NCBI RefSeq assembly: GCF_002979415.1
Contig: NZ_PCOT01000002.1
Span: forward strand, 62,001 to 126,000
DNA from: Microbacterium sp. MYb72
Lineage (GTDB): Bacteria; Actinomycetota; Actinomycetes; Actinomycetales; Microbacteriaceae
Direction: 5' to 3'
DNA length: 64,000 nt
The notes beneath the pieces were generated by a model that saw only the letters and a program-made list of their open reading frames with translations, was not told the origin of the DNA and did no database searches. Shown here in pieces: positions 20,658 to 29,619 of this stretch; positions within the stretch are counted from its first letter, which is position 1; each line of letters begins with the position of its first letter. The position numbers and the translations under genes were made by a program.

Positions 20658-22421
20658 ATGAGCGACGGGCGTCTTCCGGTACGTCGCCGGTGGCTCCGTT
20701 GGACCATCGGCGTTCTCGTGACCCTCCTCCTCCTGGCCGTCGGCTGGGTGACCGTACGGGGAATCGGGGCCGTGAACGACCTGCAGCAGGTCGCCGCCTC
20801 ATCCGGTCAGCTGAAGAAGGCGATCGGCGACGGCGACCTCGAGAAGGCGGCGACCGTCTCCCAGCGCATCGCCCACCACGCCGGGTCCGCCCACGACCTC
20901 ACCTCCGACCCGGTCTGGCATGCCTTCGGATTCGTTCCGTGGATCGGCCCCAACTTCACCGCGGTGAGCGACGTCGCGGAGATCGCCGATGACATCGCGA
21001 CAGACGCGCTGAACCCCGTGCTGAAAGCGGCAGGAGATCTCGATCTCGCGAGTCTGGGGTTCTCGAACGGGACCATCGATCTGACGCCCTTCGCCAAGAT
21101 CGAGCCGTCGCTCGCGGATGCCGACGCGACGCTCGCATCGGCCGTGACGAGGGCACGCCAGATCGACGCCGACGCGACGCTCCCTCCCCTCGCGGACGCG
21201 GTCCGCGAGCTGCGCACCACCGTCACGCAGGCGGCGACCGTCGTGGGGTCGCTGCACGGCGCGTCAGCGCTCCTGCCGAGCATGCTCGGCGGTGAAGGAC
21301 CGCGAAACTACGTGATCGCGATGCAGAACAACGCCGAGGTCCGCTCCTCCGGAGGCATCATCGGCGCCATCGCGCTCCTGCACGCCGAGGGCGGGAGGAT
21401 CACCCTGAGCCAGCAGGCGTCGACGCGCGACTTCCCCGCGCTCGATGCCTCGCTCTCCCTCAGCGAGTCGACCGTCGCACTGTTCGAGGATCGCCCAGGG
21501 CGCTACCTGCAGAACATCACCAACATCCCCGACTTCACCGAGGCCGCGCCGCTCATCGCCGCCCGCTGGCAGGGACGCTTCGGCACCACGGTGGACGGGG
21601 TGATCGCCGTCGACGCCGTCATGACGAAGAACCTCCTCGCCGTGACCGGTCCGATCACGTTCGGGCCCTTCACCGCCGACAAGGACAACGTCGTCAGCCT
21701 GCTGCTCTCCGAGATCTACGCCGCCGTGCCGGACCCCGCCATACAGGACGAGGTGTTCGCCCAGGCCGCGACCGCGCTGTTCGGCGCGGCGCTCTCGGGA
21801 GCGGCTCCGAAGGATCTCGTCGGAGCTCTCGCCACCTCCGCCGACCAGGGCCGGATCCGCGTGTGGAGCGCCCATGAGGACGAGGAGAGGATCCTCGCCT
21901 CATCGTCGCTGGGCGGGGCGCTCCCGGTCGACGGCCCCGACGGGACATATGTCGGGGTGCTCTTCAACGACACCACCGGCGGCAAGATGGACTACTACAC
22001 GGATGCCGAGATCACCACGTCGATCGGCTCGTGCCAGGGGCGTCCGACCACACGCGTGCGGGTGACGTGGACCAACGGCGCTCCGGCGGATGCGGCGACG
22101 GCTCTGCCTCCTTATGTGACGGCGGACGGCTTCTACGGCGTCGCCGCAGGATCGGTGAGGACGCTGATCACCGTCTACGGGCCCGAGGGGGCGACACCGT
22201 CGCGCATCGACCGCGACGGCAAGGAGGACCCCGTGCAGACAGCCACCCTCGGCACGCGGTCCGCCGTGCAGCACGAGGGGCTCCTCGCACCCGGCGAGTC
22301 GACGACGATCACGGTCGAGTTCCAGGGCGACGGCGCGGGCGCGCGCCTCACCGAGGTGACCCACACCCCGCTCGTGAGGGACCCCGCGATCCATCGTGAG
22401 GAACTGCGCTGCGCCTCGTGA
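20658..22421 (+). CDS. DUF4012 domain-containing membrane-anchored protein
   Basis: 587 aa from ATG 20658 (a TTG 12 nt upstream is an unlikely alternative). A basic N-terminus (RRRWLRW) and one membrane segment (IGVLVTLLLLAVGWVTV) place the rest outside the membrane. A coiled-coil-like region follows (about 40-210), then the DUF4012 core: YVIAMQNNAEVRSSGGIIGA, FPALDASLSLSEST, IPDFTEAAPLIAARW and GTTVDGVIAVDAV. The family has no settled function but occurs in actinobacterial exopolysaccharide loci and has a layout resembling LCP proteins. Its position between a GT4 and the LPXTG and LCP genes supports a role in wall glycan handling. Confidence 0.78.
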   Translation: MSDGRLPVRRRWLRWTIGVLVTLLLLAVGWVTVRGIGAVNDLQQVAASSGQLKKAIGDGDLEKAATVSQRIAHHAGSAHDLTSDPVWHAFGFVPWIGPNFTAVSDVAEIADDIATDALNPVLKAAGDLDLASLGFSNGTIDLTPFAKIEPSLADADATLASAVTRARQIDADATLPPLADAVRELRTTVTQAATVVGSLHGASALLPSMLGGEGPRNYVIAMQNNAEVRSSGGIIGAIALLHAEGGRITLSQQASTRDFPALDASLSLSESTVALFEDRPGRYLQNITNIPDFTEAAPLIAARWQGRFGTTVDGVIAVDAVMTKNLLAVTGPITFGPFTADKDNVVSLLLSEIYAAVPDPAIQDEVFAQAATALFGAALSGAAPKDLVGALATSADQGRIRVWSAHEDEERILASSSLGGALPVDGPDGTYVGVLFNDTTGGKMDYYTDAEITTSIGSCQGRPTTRVRVTWTNGAPADAATALPPYVTADGFYGVAAGSVRTLITVYGPEGATPSRIDRDGKEDPVQTATLGTRSAVQHEGLLAPGESTTITVEFQGDGAGARLTEVTHTPLVRDPAIHREELRCAS

Positions 22422-22473
22422 CATTGCCATGCAGATGATGTAGTGTCGTCTGCACTGGGGAATATCTGGGTTC

Positions 22474-22479
22474 TATCAT
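22474..22479 (+). promoter_or_regulatory. -10 box for the LPXTG surface protein
   Basis: TATCAT, the best -10 in the 143-nt gap after the DUF4012 gene. It implies a start near 22486 and a leader of about 78 nt ending in a GGGGAG ribosome binding site 4 nt before ATG 22565. Confidence 0.4.
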
Positions 22480-22564
22480 CCTGTCGTGGGGACAGGAAGG
22501 GCCCACGCAGTCGAATGCAGGGGTGTGTTCGGGTGCGATTCCGCGTGAATTTCTGGGGAGAATC

Positions 22565-23134
22565 ATGCTGAAGAAACTGGCTGCCATCAGCCTTACCGTT
22601 GGCGCGCTCGTGCTCACCGCACCGGTCGCCGCCAATGCCGCAACGGCCGCGTCCGATTCGTACGCGAAGCCGCCGAGCGTGAGCGTCGACGATCCGATCG
22701 TCGACATCTGCGAGGTCTCGACCATCGTCTTCGGCGCCGGCTACTTCCAGCCGTCCGAGCACGTGGGCGTGTCGGTGTCCGGACTCAACGCCGCCGATTC
22801 GGCGGTCTCGGGCAACACCGCTGCCGCAGACGGCAGCCTCGTCCTGACGTTCCGTCCGCCGTCCAACGGCGAGGGCTCCTACGGAGTCTCGTTCTCCGGC
22901 TCGCGCTCGTACACCGCGACCATCACGGTCTCGCACGGGCACGATGCCGCAGCGAGCTGCGACCACGATCCGACGGTCGCGTCCGCCGGCAGCGAGCTTC
23001 CGCTCACCGGTGGGATGGAGCTCGCTCTGACGGGCGGCAGCGTGTCGCCGTGGATCCTCGGCGGCGGAGCAGCAGCTCTCGTCGCAGGTGGAGCGCTCGT
23101 CGCCGTGGGAGTCTCCCGCCGCAAGAGCGCCTAG
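22565..23134 (+). CDS. Small secreted cell-wall protein with LPLTG sorting signal
   Basis: 189 aa from ATG 22565, chosen because GGGGAG lies just upstream and the signal peptide starts here (MLKKLAAISLTVGALVL, cleavage near ANAATA). The mature part (about 30-140) is beta-rich with two cysteines and resembles a short Ig-like surface domain. The C-terminus has LPLTG at residues 145-149, a degenerate LALTG 5 residues later, a hydrophobic helix (WILGGGAAALVAGGALVAVG) and the basic end SRRKSA. This layout is that of a class of actinobacterial sortase substrates. No sortase gene lies in the window. Its binding partner or role is unknown. Two hairpins follow the stop. Confidence 0.8.
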   Translation: MLKKLAAISLTVGALVLTAPVAANAATAASDSYAKPPSVSVDDPIVDICEVSTIVFGAGYFQPSEHVGVSVSGLNAADSAVSGNTAAADGSLVLTFRPPSNGEGSYGVSFSGSRSYTATITVSHGHDAAASCDHDPTVASAGSELPLTGGMELALTGGSVSPWILGGGAAALVAGGALVAVGVSRRKSA

Positions 23135-23166
23135 ATCTGATCGCCGCCCTGTGCGGTGATCGACTG

Positions 23167-23203
23167 GACGACGGTGATCCCTCCCCCTCCGATCACCGTC
23201 GTC
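23167..23203 (+). terminator. Hairpin after the LPXTG gene
   Basis: Perfect 13-bp stem (23167-23179 with 23191-23203), C-rich loop, no U-tract. First of two tandem hairpins. Confidence 0.55.
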
Positions 23204-23228
23204 TGGTAAATCCGGTGGTTCACCGGAG

Positions 23229-23275
23229 GCCCACGACCGCCCCCTTCACTCTCAGGTGGCGGCCGTGGGCTTTTT
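23229..23275 (+). terminator. Rho-independent terminator
   Basis: 13-bp stem with one mismatch (23229-23241 with 23258-23270) followed directly by TTTTT at 23271-23275. It is the only hairpin in the window with a classical T-tract. Confidence 0.85.
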
Positions 23276-23483
23276 CATGCCCGCGTTACCGCGATGCTCC
23301 CGCTGGTATCCGTTGCGAAGGACGTTCTTCGGCATCCGCCGCCCCGGTTCCGACTCCGGTCACGTCGCCGACGAGTCGCGCGATGGCACGGCGCGTCGTC
23401 GCCATCCGCGGCGACGACGACGGGGGCAGGTCCGATCGCGCAGTCACGGGCGTCGCGCGTGACGTTGGGTCGCAGCCCGCCTC

Positions 23484-24956
23484 TCATGGGGTCGGCGTCG
23501 GGGTCTCCGTCGGCGGGTGCAGCGCATCCTGGATCATCTGGTGGATGTAGCCGAAGTCGATGCCTTTCTCGGGCACCCCGTTGTCAGGGGTCAGTTCGAT
23601 CGTCCTGACCTGCTGCTCCTTCGCCTTCGTCATGAGATCGAAGAACTCGGGCAGCTTGTCCTGGGGCAGGTCGGTGTGCACCAGGGCGGTACCCGCCGCC
23701 GCGACCTCGTTGAAGCGCGTGAGCACGGTCTGCGGCGTGAACTGCGCCAGAATCGCCTCCTGCAGCTGTCGCTGCCGGAGCATGCGGTCCCAGTCGCTCG
23801 TCGTGTACCGCGAGCGGGCGTACCACTGGGCCGTATCGCCGTCCATGGTCTGCTCGCCCGGCTCGATCCAGCCGATGGCCCACGAGTCCACGTCGTGGGC
23901 GCCGGAACCGGGGGGCGGCCCGCCCTTCGGTAGACGCTCGGCGACGGTGATCTTCACTCCACCCAGCGCATCCACGAGGTTCGCGAACCCCTTCATGTCG
24001 AGGAAGACGTAGTACGGGATCTTGATGCCGAGGATGCCCTCAGCGGCATCCTTCGTCGCCTCGATCTCGGGGTTGGAACCCTGCGCCGTCGCGTTCGGGT
24101 AGAGGCTCGCGCCCTCGTCCTTGCGGCACACCTGCACGGCGTTCGTGAGCTGGTTGATGCCAGGGCCCCATCCGCACTTCGAGTCGTTGTGCCCCTCGAA
24201 GTAGTTGCGGTAGTCGAAGCCGACGAGCTCCGGATCACGCATAGGGCTGTCTTCGGCGAACGGGAAGTTCGGCATGTCTCGCGGGATGCCGGTGATGGTC
24301 ACCGCACCGGTGGTCGCGTTCACCGAGACGACCGAGATGCTGTCGAAGCGCATCGAGTCGCGTCCTTCGCCGCTGTCGGCGCCGAGCAGGAGGATGTTGT
24401 AGTAGCCGTCGCTGGCAGGGAGACTCGGGCCGCTGCTGCCGAAGATGGTCGAGATCGTGCTGCGCACCGTGCCCACATAGGATGCGGCCACACCGGTGAC
24501 CGAACCGACGAGCCCGAGCAGCAGCAGGGTAACGACAGGAAGCGCGAACTTCGACAGGCCCGGGATCTTCACGAGCCGCACGAGTCTCAGCGTGTCGAAG
24601 GTGAGGACGATCCACAGGATGACGTAGCCGACGAGCAGCACCTGCACCACGGTCAGGACGACAGCGGAGAACCATCCGGCCCCGATCGTGAGCCACAGCA
24701 GCGTGGGCCGCGCAAAGAGCGCGAGGCCCGCCGCGACGATGACCAGGAACCAGGCAGTGAGAGTGGCCCCCAGACCGAAGCGGCCCAGCCGTCGGCTGCC
24801 TGCCAGGAGCTGGGCGGATCCGGGCAGCAGGACGTTGAGAGCGACGAGCCACCAGCCGCGCTTGATCATGGTCCCGGAGTCGGACACGTCGGGATGCCGC
24901 AGCGGGCGCGTCTCGATCAGCGGACGCCCGGCTGCACGCGGCGCGGCCAGCGTCAC
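23484..24956 (-). CDS. LytR-CpsA-Psr (LCP) family glycopolymer transferase
   Basis: 490 aa membrane enzyme. LCP proteins move lipid-linked wall glycopolymers onto peptidoglycan. After a cytoplasmic N-terminus, three or four hydrophobic segments cover about residues 33-160, and the extracellular LCP domain follows: [20 protein letters not shown], with the conserved RxDS-type motif, then [36 protein letters not shown] and [20 protein letters not shown], whose arginines bind the pyrophosphate. A TP-rich tail ends the protein. The ATG overlaps the purE stop as ATGA (4 nt), so it is translated with the purine genes. It is the best candidate to attach the rhamnose polymer encoded upstream to the wall. 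Confidence 0.9.
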   Translation of the reverse strand: MTLAAPRAAGRPLIETRPLRHPDVSDSGTMIKRGWWLVALNVLLPGSAQLLAGSRRLGRFGLGATLTAWFLVIVAAGLALFARPTLLWLTIGAGWFSAVVLTVVQVLLVGYVILWIVLTFDTLRLVRLVKIPGLSKFALPVVTLLLLGLVGSVTGVAASYVGTVRSTISTIFGSSGPSLPASDGYYNILLLGADSGEGRDSMRFDSISVVSVNATTGAVTITGIPRDMPNFPFAEDSPMRDPELVGFDYRNYFEGHNDSKCGWGPGINQLTNAVQVCRKDEGASLYPNATAQGSNPEIEATKDAAEGILGIKIPYYVFLDMKGFANLVDALGGVKITVAERLPKGGPPPGSGAHDVDSWAIGWIEPGEQTMDGDTAQWYARSRYTTSDWDRMLRQRQLQEAILAQFTPQTVLTRFNEVAAAGTALVHTDLPQDKLPEFFDLMTKAKEQQVRTIELTPDNGVPEKGIDFGYIHQMIQDALHPPTETPTPTP

Positions 24957-25468
24957 AGAGACTCCTTCAGCCGTTCGTTCTTGTCCTCGACCTGCGACTC
25001 GAGGTCACGCGCATAGGCCTCGACCCGATCCGCGAGGTCGGCATCAGAGGTGCCGAGGATGCGGGCGGCGAGCAGTCCTGCGTTCTTCGCCCCTCCGATG
25101 GACACCGTGGCGACGGGGATGCCCGCCGGCATCTGCACGATCGACAGCAGCGAGTCCATGCCGTCGAGATAGCCGAGAGGCACGGGCACCCCGATCACCG
25201 GCAGCGGCGTCATCGACGCGAGCATCCCCGGCAGATGGGCGGCTCCCCCGGCTCCCGCGATGATGACGCGGAGGCCACGGCCGCGGGCCTCTCGCGCGTA
25301 GGACATGAGCTTGTCGGGGGTGCGGTGGGCGGAGACGACCTCTACCTCGTGCGGGATCCCGAAGTCGGTGAGCGCCTGAGAGGCGTCGCTCATCACCCGC
25401 CAGTCGGAGTCGGAGCCCATGACGACGCCGACGAGAGGAGCGGTGGAGGAGTGCAGTGGCTCAGTCAC
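24953..25468 (-). CDS. purE: N5-carboxyaminoimidazole ribonucleotide mutase
   Basis: Moves the carboxyl group of N5-CAIR to give CAIR in purine synthesis, acting after PurK. 171 aa. Class I PurE landmarks: [51 protein letters not shown] and the substrate loop [16 protein letters not shown]. The start is GTG 25468, with a TAGCCT hexamer 6 nt upstream, so purE may have its own leaderless promoter besides read-through from purK 80 nt upstream. The LCP gene overlaps its end. Confidence 0.95.
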   Translation of the reverse strand: MTEPLHSSTAPLVGVVMGSDSDWRVMSDASQALTDFGIPHEVEVVSAHRTPDKLMSYAREARGRGLRVIIAGAGGAAHLPGMLASMTPLPVIGVPVPLGYLDGMDSLLSIVQMPAGIPVATVSIGGAKNAGLLAARILGTSDADLADRVEAYARDLESQVEDKNERLKESL

Positions 25469-25474
25469 CAGATC

Positions 25475-25480
25475 AGGCTA
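25475..25480 (-). promoter_or_regulatory. -10 box of a probable leaderless promoter (purE)
   Basis: TAGCCT on the minus strand, 6 nt before GTG 25468, in the 80-nt gap after purK. Confidence 0.45.
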
Positions 25481-25548
25481 AGGTCTCGCGCTGTGAGAAC
25501 CCCCCAGCGGCACACCTCGACGCGCACTGTCGTCGAGCGGGCGATCGC

Positions 25549-26673
25549 TCAGTCGAAGTGCGCCGCGGCGGCGCGCGCCACGTAGACCGCGTCGTCGAGA
25601 TCGTCACCCGACACGTTCACGTGACCCACCTTGCGCCCAGGGCGGGGCGCCTTGCCGTAGGTGTGGATCTTCGCGGATGGGTGCTCTGTCATGGCGGCGG
25701 CGAACCGCTCGTCGAGCGTCCCCTCGGAAGGGCCCCCGAGGATGTTCACCATGACCGACCAGGCGGCCCGCGGCGAGGTGTCGCCGAGCGGAAGGTCGGC
25801 GACAGCACGCAGGTGCTGTTCGAACTGACCGGTGACGGCGCCGTCCTGGCTCCAGTGCCCGCTGTTGTGCGGACGCATCGCGAGCTCGTTCACGAGGATG
25901 CGCTCGTCGTCCGTCTCGAACAGCTCGACGGCGAGCATCCCTGTCACTCCGAGGCCTTCGGCGATCGAACGCCCGATCTCCTCCGCAACCTGGACGAGCC
26001 TGTCGGGTGCGGCAGGCGCCGGAGCGATGACCTCGGCGCAGACGCCGTCGCGCTGCACCGTCTCGACGACCGGGTACGCGACGATCTGCCCGCCGGGTCG
26101 CCGAGCCACCTGCTGCGCGAGTTCGCGGACGAAGCCGACGAGCTCCTCGACAAGCAGCGCCTCCCCCTCTGCCAGTGCATCGAACCAGTCCTGGGCCTCG
26201 TCGGCGGCGCGCACCACTCGTACGCCCTTGCCGTCGTAGCCGCCACGCGGGGTCTTCACGACCCCCTTGCCGTCGTGGGAATCGAGGAAGGTCTTCAGCT
26301 CATCGGCATCCCGTACGGCCGCCCAGTCGGGCTGCGGCACGCCGAGCTCGGCCAGACGCGCCCGCATGACGAGCTTGTCCTGAGCGAACTGGAGGGCATC
26401 GGGACCCGGGTGCACGGAGACGCCCTCCGCCACGAGAGCGCGGAGCACATCCTGCGGGACATGTTCGTGGTCGAAGGTGATCACATCGACGTCCTTCGCG
26501 AAGGCCCGCACCGCGTCCAGATCGCGGTAGTCGCCCACCGCTGTCGCGGCCAGCTGGGCGGACATGCCGTCGCCCTCAGCGAGCACCCGCAGGTCGAGCC
26601 CGAGCTCGACCGCCGGAGCGATCATCATCCTGGCCAGCTGGCCTCCGCCGATCACGCCTACACGCAGCGCCAT
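25549..26673 (-). CDS. purK: N5-carboxyaminoimidazole ribonucleotide synthase
   Basis: ATP-grasp enzyme making N5-CAIR from AIR, bicarbonate and ATP. 374 aa from ATG 26673, preceded by a GGAGGCGG ribosome binding site. The N-terminus VGVIGGGQLARMMIAPAVEL and YRDLDAVRAFAKDVDVITFD are typical PurK, the ATP-grasp part has VKTPRGGYDGKGVRVV and EELVGFVRELAQ, and the metal site includes FETDDERILVNELAMRPHNS. It heads the purK-purE-LCP cluster. A PurK start further upstream would lack similarity. Confidence 0.95.
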   Translation of the reverse strand: MALRVGVIGGGQLARMMIAPAVELGLDLRVLAEGDGMSAQLAATAVGDYRDLDAVRAFAKDVDVITFDHEHVPQDVLRALVAEGVSVHPGPDALQFAQDKLVMRARLAELGVPQPDWAAVRDADELKTFLDSHDGKGVVKTPRGGYDGKGVRVVRAADEAQDWFDALAEGEALLVEELVGFVRELAQQVARRPGGQIVAYPVVETVQRDGVCAEVIAPAPAAPDRLVQVAEEIGRSIAEGLGVTGMLAVELFETDDERILVNELAMRPHNSGHWSQDGAVTGQFEQHLRAVADLPLGDTSPRAAWSVMVNILGGPSEGTLDERFAAAMTEHPSAKIHTYGKAPRPGRKVGHVNVSGDDLDDAVYVARAAAAHFD

Positions 26674-26700
26674 GTGCCGCCTCCATTCGTCATCACCATT

Positions 26701-26720
26701 CTCCCGCACCGATGCGGGAG
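26701..26720 (-). terminator. Short hairpin between PH-domain gene and purK
   Basis: Perfect 8-bp stem with a 4-nt loop, 59 nt after the stop of the PH-domain gene in its direction of transcription. No T-tract, so this is tentative. Confidence 0.4.
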
Positions 26721-26778
26721 CGGGTGACACGGTCTCAACCGACCGAGACCGCACGGCTTCGTCGGCGGCAGAGACGAC

Positions 26779-27333
26779 TCAGATGCCGAAGGGCGTCTCG
26801 GCGCCGGACTGCGCGTCTCTGTGAGCGAGGATCTGACTGACCTCGATCTGGTCGGCCAGAGTCTCGTGGACCAGCGTGACGTTGGGCACGTTCGCCAGAC
26901 GCAGCGGAGCGTCGACGCCGTTGGTGAGCGTGATCGTCCCTGCGCCCCACATGCGCTGCAGCACCCCGCGCCGAACGCCGATCGAGTATCCGCGTGCATG
27001 AGACATCTCGCGCCGGTTCCTGGACCCCACGCCGTTGTTGACGATCACCCTGCGCGTGGTCACCGTGACGGTCCGCGAGTGCCAGATCATGTAGGGGACG
27101 ATGACCAGAAGAACGATGAGCAGCCCCGCCGCCGTCAGCAGCATCCAGTCCTCGAAGGGCGCAGGGAGGTTGCCGTAGAAGTACGCCGTGGCGCCGCACA
27201 CCGTGATCAGCACCAGCGCCGACCAGAACAGCCGTCGCGCCTGACCGCGGAACTTCGCGATGAGCAGCTCTTCCGTGGGCACGCCGGGAGGCGGCATCGT
27301 CGGGCGGCCTCCGAGAGTCACGGGCTGGGTCAC
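26779..27333 (-). CDS. PH-domain (bPH2-like) membrane protein
   Basis: 184 aa from GTG 27333; an ATG at 27348 would add five residues and ATG 27297 is also possible. GTG 27333 is preferred because CACAAT, a weak -10, lies 6 nt upstream, while the GGAGGG there is too close to act as ribosome binding site. Two adjacent membrane segments (LFWSALVLITVCGATAYFY, MLLTAAGLLIVLLVIVPYM) precede a bacterial PH-like domain with VTVTTRRVIVNNGVGSR, EMSHARGYSIGVRR and the TLADQIEVSQIL end. The family's role is unknown; many members are small membrane-bound scaffolds. Confidence 0.72.
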   Translation of the reverse strand: MTQPVTLGGRPTMPPPGVPTEELLIAKFRGQARRLFWSALVLITVCGATAYFYGNLPAPFEDWMLLTAAGLLIVLLVIVPYMIWHSRTVTVTTRRVIVNNGVGSRNRREMSHARGYSIGVRRGVLQRMWGAGTITLTNGVDAPLRLANVPNVTLVHETLADQIEVSQILAHRDAQSGAETPFGI

Positions 27334-27384
27334 CCCTCCATTGTGCATGCACCGTCCGACAACGGCGCCCGCACTCCGGGCGTG

Positions 27385-28161
27385 TCAGTCTCGGGCGGGG
27401 CGGACGTGGACGACATCACCGGCCGAGACGGCGTGCTCGACGCCGTCCGCCAGGACCATGAGGCGCCCATCCTCGTCGAGCGAGAGCGCGGTGCCCTGGA
27501 GCGTCCGATCGCCGGGCAGCGACACCGTCACCTCGGCGCCGATGGTCGCACAGCGAGCGCTCGCGGCGGAGTGGAGTCCGCTGGAGACGGCGTCTCCCGC
27601 GTCGATCAGCGCCGTGAGGAGCCGGTCGAGGCCGCGCAGATAGTCGGCGATCAGCCGATCGGCATCGGCCTCCGCGCCGAGCACCGCGAACGATGTCGCG
27701 GTGGGGACGGGGAGATCGGATGCCGTCATCCCCGTGTTGACACCGGTTCCGACGATCACCGCCTCGGTAGTGGCTTCGGCGAGGATGCCGCAGATCTTGC
27801 CTCCGTCGACCAGGATGTCGTTCGGCCACTTCACGGCGACGTCGTGGCCGGGCAACTGCGCGGCGATCGCATCGGACATCGCCACCCCCGCCGCCAGAGG
27901 AATCCATCCCCTGGCCTCGGGCCGCTGCGGAAGCGCGCGAAGAACCACAGACACGGCGATCGCGGCGCCAGGAGGGGCGATCCAGCTGCGGTCGAGGCGA
28001 CCCCTGCCCTCGGTCTGATTGTCGGTCGCGATCACGGAGAGATGAGGCCAACCGCCGGCATCCGCGGACTGAGCCCTCAGGTCGGCATTCGTCGACCCCG
28101 TCGCGGAGAGGACGAGCAGCCGCGAGGCGACGGCTCCGGTGAGCGGGAGCTGCATGCTCAT
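27385..28161 (-). CDS. birA: Biotin--[acetyl-CoA-carboxylase] ligase
   Basis: Activates biotin with ATP and attaches it to the biotin carboxyl carrier of acyl-CoA carboxylases. 258 aa. The motif GSTNADLRAQ, the biotinyl-AMP loop TEGRGRLDRSW and KWPNDILVDGGKICGILAE are all intact, followed by IVGTGVNTGM. The N-terminal winged-helix DNA-binding domain of E. coli BirA is absent, so this is a monofunctional ligase. Its ATG overlaps the stop of the glycerophosphotransferase gene upstream as ATGA. Confidence 0.92.
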   Translation of the reverse strand: MSMQLPLTGAVASRLLVLSATGSTNADLRAQSADAGGWPHLSVIATDNQTEGRGRLDRSWIAPPGAAIAVSVVLRALPQRPEARGWIPLAAGVAMSDAIAAQLPGHDVAVKWPNDILVDGGKICGILAEATTEAVIVGTGVNTGMTASDLPVPTATSFAVLGAEADADRLIADYLRGLDRLLTALIDAGDAVSSGLHSAASARCATIGAEVTVSLPGDRTLQGTALSLDEDGRLMVLADGVEHAVSAGDVVHVRPARD

Positions 28162-29447
28162 TCGTCCACGTCGTCTTCGTCGCCCTCTTCGTCGTCATCG
28201 TCCTCATCGGGGCGGACCGCGCCCATCTCGTGGGCGTGCCAGCGCTCCCACTTCTGCATGAGCTGCTCGACGGCGGCGTGGAACTTCTCCGTGGCGACTC
28301 CCTGGGTGGTATCGCCGAAGTAGTGCTGCACCCACATGCGCAGACGCGCGATCGCCGCCTCGTCGGCATGGACGCGCTCGACCTCGGCGACGATGTCTCC
28401 CGCGGCATCCGCGGTCAGCCACTCGCAATCGGAGAGGTAGCCGTTCGTGTCGACGGACGCCTGCTCGTCGACCGGACGGGTGATCATGAGGGGCTTGCCC
28501 ACAGCGAGGCGGTCGTAGACCATGGCGGAGATGTCGACGATCGCGACGTCGGCGGCTGCGAGCTGCCAACCGAGCTCCGGGCCGTCGTCGTAGACGTGCT
28601 GGGCGGTCGCATCCGCGGCATTGGCCGCCGCGATCGCGGCGACGATGCGTCGATGCGCGGCGCCGTACCCGTCGTCGATGACGCCGCTCCGCGGGTGGGG
28701 GCGGTAGAGCACGCGATGACGGCCGGTGGCGAGCAGCGCGCCGACCAGAGCCTCACCGTGCGACGCGATCGAGCCGTAGTGCGCACTCGGGCGGTCGCCC
28801 TCCCAGGTCGGCGCGTAGAGCACGACGGTGCGCTCATCGGGCGTGTACGGCAGTGCCCCGGAGTAGTGATCCGCCTGCGGGCGCCCGATCTCGATCGTGC
28901 GCCGGTTGATGTCGTAGTCCCACAGCGTTCGGCTGAGTCGATCTCTCGCCGCCTGCCCCGCGACGAACGCGTAGTCGTACGCCTTGTACTGGTTCGTCGT
29001 CATGTACATCTTGTCGGACTCGCCGTGGTTGATGAAGACGTGCCAGCGCCGGCCGTAGCGGAACATCTGGAAGTTGCGCGTGTTCTGATTCACGTACAGC
29101 ACGATCCGGATGTCCTGATCGGCGATGTACCTCTCGAGGTCTCGCACCGTCGGCACGAAGGCGACGGGAGGAGCGTCCTCGTCGAGGAGCTTCTCAGCGC
29201 CCGTGGCGACCCGGGACAGCACGACGACGGGCCAGCGCTTCGCGAGCTCGGCCAGCGGACGGTACCACTGACGCATCTGGTACATGTTCACGGCGCCGTC
29301 TGCGAAGTACACGGCGACCTTGAAGTGCCCGGAAGGGTGCGGGCCGTCCTCTGCGAGGCGGCGACGCACGCGCTGCACGGCCGAGCGTGAGCGGAGTGCG
29401 CGTCTGAGCAGTCGGTAGGCCTTCTTCGCGTCGGACACTGCACCCAT
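28158..29447 (-). CDS. CDP-glycerol glycerophosphotransferase family protein with acidic tail
   Basis: 429 aa from ATG 29447. GT-B type TagF/TagB-like enzyme, expected to add polyol-phosphate units to a teichoic-acid-like polymer at the membrane. Landmarks: VYFADGAVNMYQM, WHVFINHGESDKMYM, EIGRPQADHYSG, VVLYAPTWEGDRPS, LYRPHPRSGV and DVAIVDISAMVYDRLAVGKP, the usual CDP-binding and catalytic histidine regions. The last 20 residues are an unusual run of Asp and Glu. TACTCT followed by GGAGGG and the ATG gives a leaderless -10. The family can also use other CDP-polyols. Confidence 0.82.
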   Translation of the reverse strand: MGAVSDAKKAYRLLRRALRSRSAVQRVRRRLAEDGPHPSGHFKVAVYFADGAVNMYQMRQWYRPLAELAKRWPVVVLSRVATGAEKLLDEDAPPVAFVPTVRDLERYIADQDIRIVLYVNQNTRNFQMFRYGRRWHVFINHGESDKMYMTTNQYKAYDYAFVAGQAARDRLSRTLWDYDINRRTIEIGRPQADHYSGALPYTPDERTVVLYAPTWEGDRPSAHYGSIASHGEALVGALLATGRHRVLYRPHPRSGVIDDGYGAAHRRIVAAIAAANAADATAQHVYDDGPELGWQLAAADVAIVDISAMVYDRLAVGKPLMITRPVDEQASVDTNGYLSDCEWLTADAAGDIVAEVERVHADEAAIARLRMWVQHYFGDTTQGVATEKFHAAVEQLMQKWERWHAHEMGAVRPDEDDDDEEGDEDDVDE

Positions 29448-29453
29448 CCCTCC

Positions 29454-29459
29454 AGAGTA
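29454..29459 (-). promoter_or_regulatory. -10 box of a probable leaderless promoter (glycerophosphotransferase-birA)
   Basis: TACTCT on the minus strand, 6 nt before ATG 29447. The intervening GGAGGG is too close to the ATG to act as ribosome binding site. Confidence 0.45.
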
Positions 29460-29619
29460 CCGAGTGGGGGTCGCGCGCTCGGCTCCTCGGCGGCTCCCGA
29501 GAGGGATAGAGATGGTTCCGTTATCCGAGAATCCGGTTCCATGTCGATCCGCGGACGCGCCGACGTCACCGCCGCCCTCGGTCAGCGAACCCCCGATCGC
29601 GTCATGACATGATCATCAT

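Larger units (their letters stand above)
23135..23483. other. 349-nt intergenic region between convergent genes
   Basis: Holds two terminator hairpins at 23167-23203 and 23229-23275. From about 23276 to the LCP stop at 23484 no gene, repeat or clear regulatory site is seen; short reading frames there overlap on both strands and have no plausible starts. Confidence 0.5.

Noticed and set aside
22424..22446. TTGCCA as a -35 box with a -10 near 22441
   Set aside because: Spacing of 11 nt is too short; TATCAT at 22474 is the better -10.
23276..23483. Short reading frames in the gap before the LCP stop
   Set aside because: No ribosome binding site, -10 box or recognisable sequence; they overlap on both strands.
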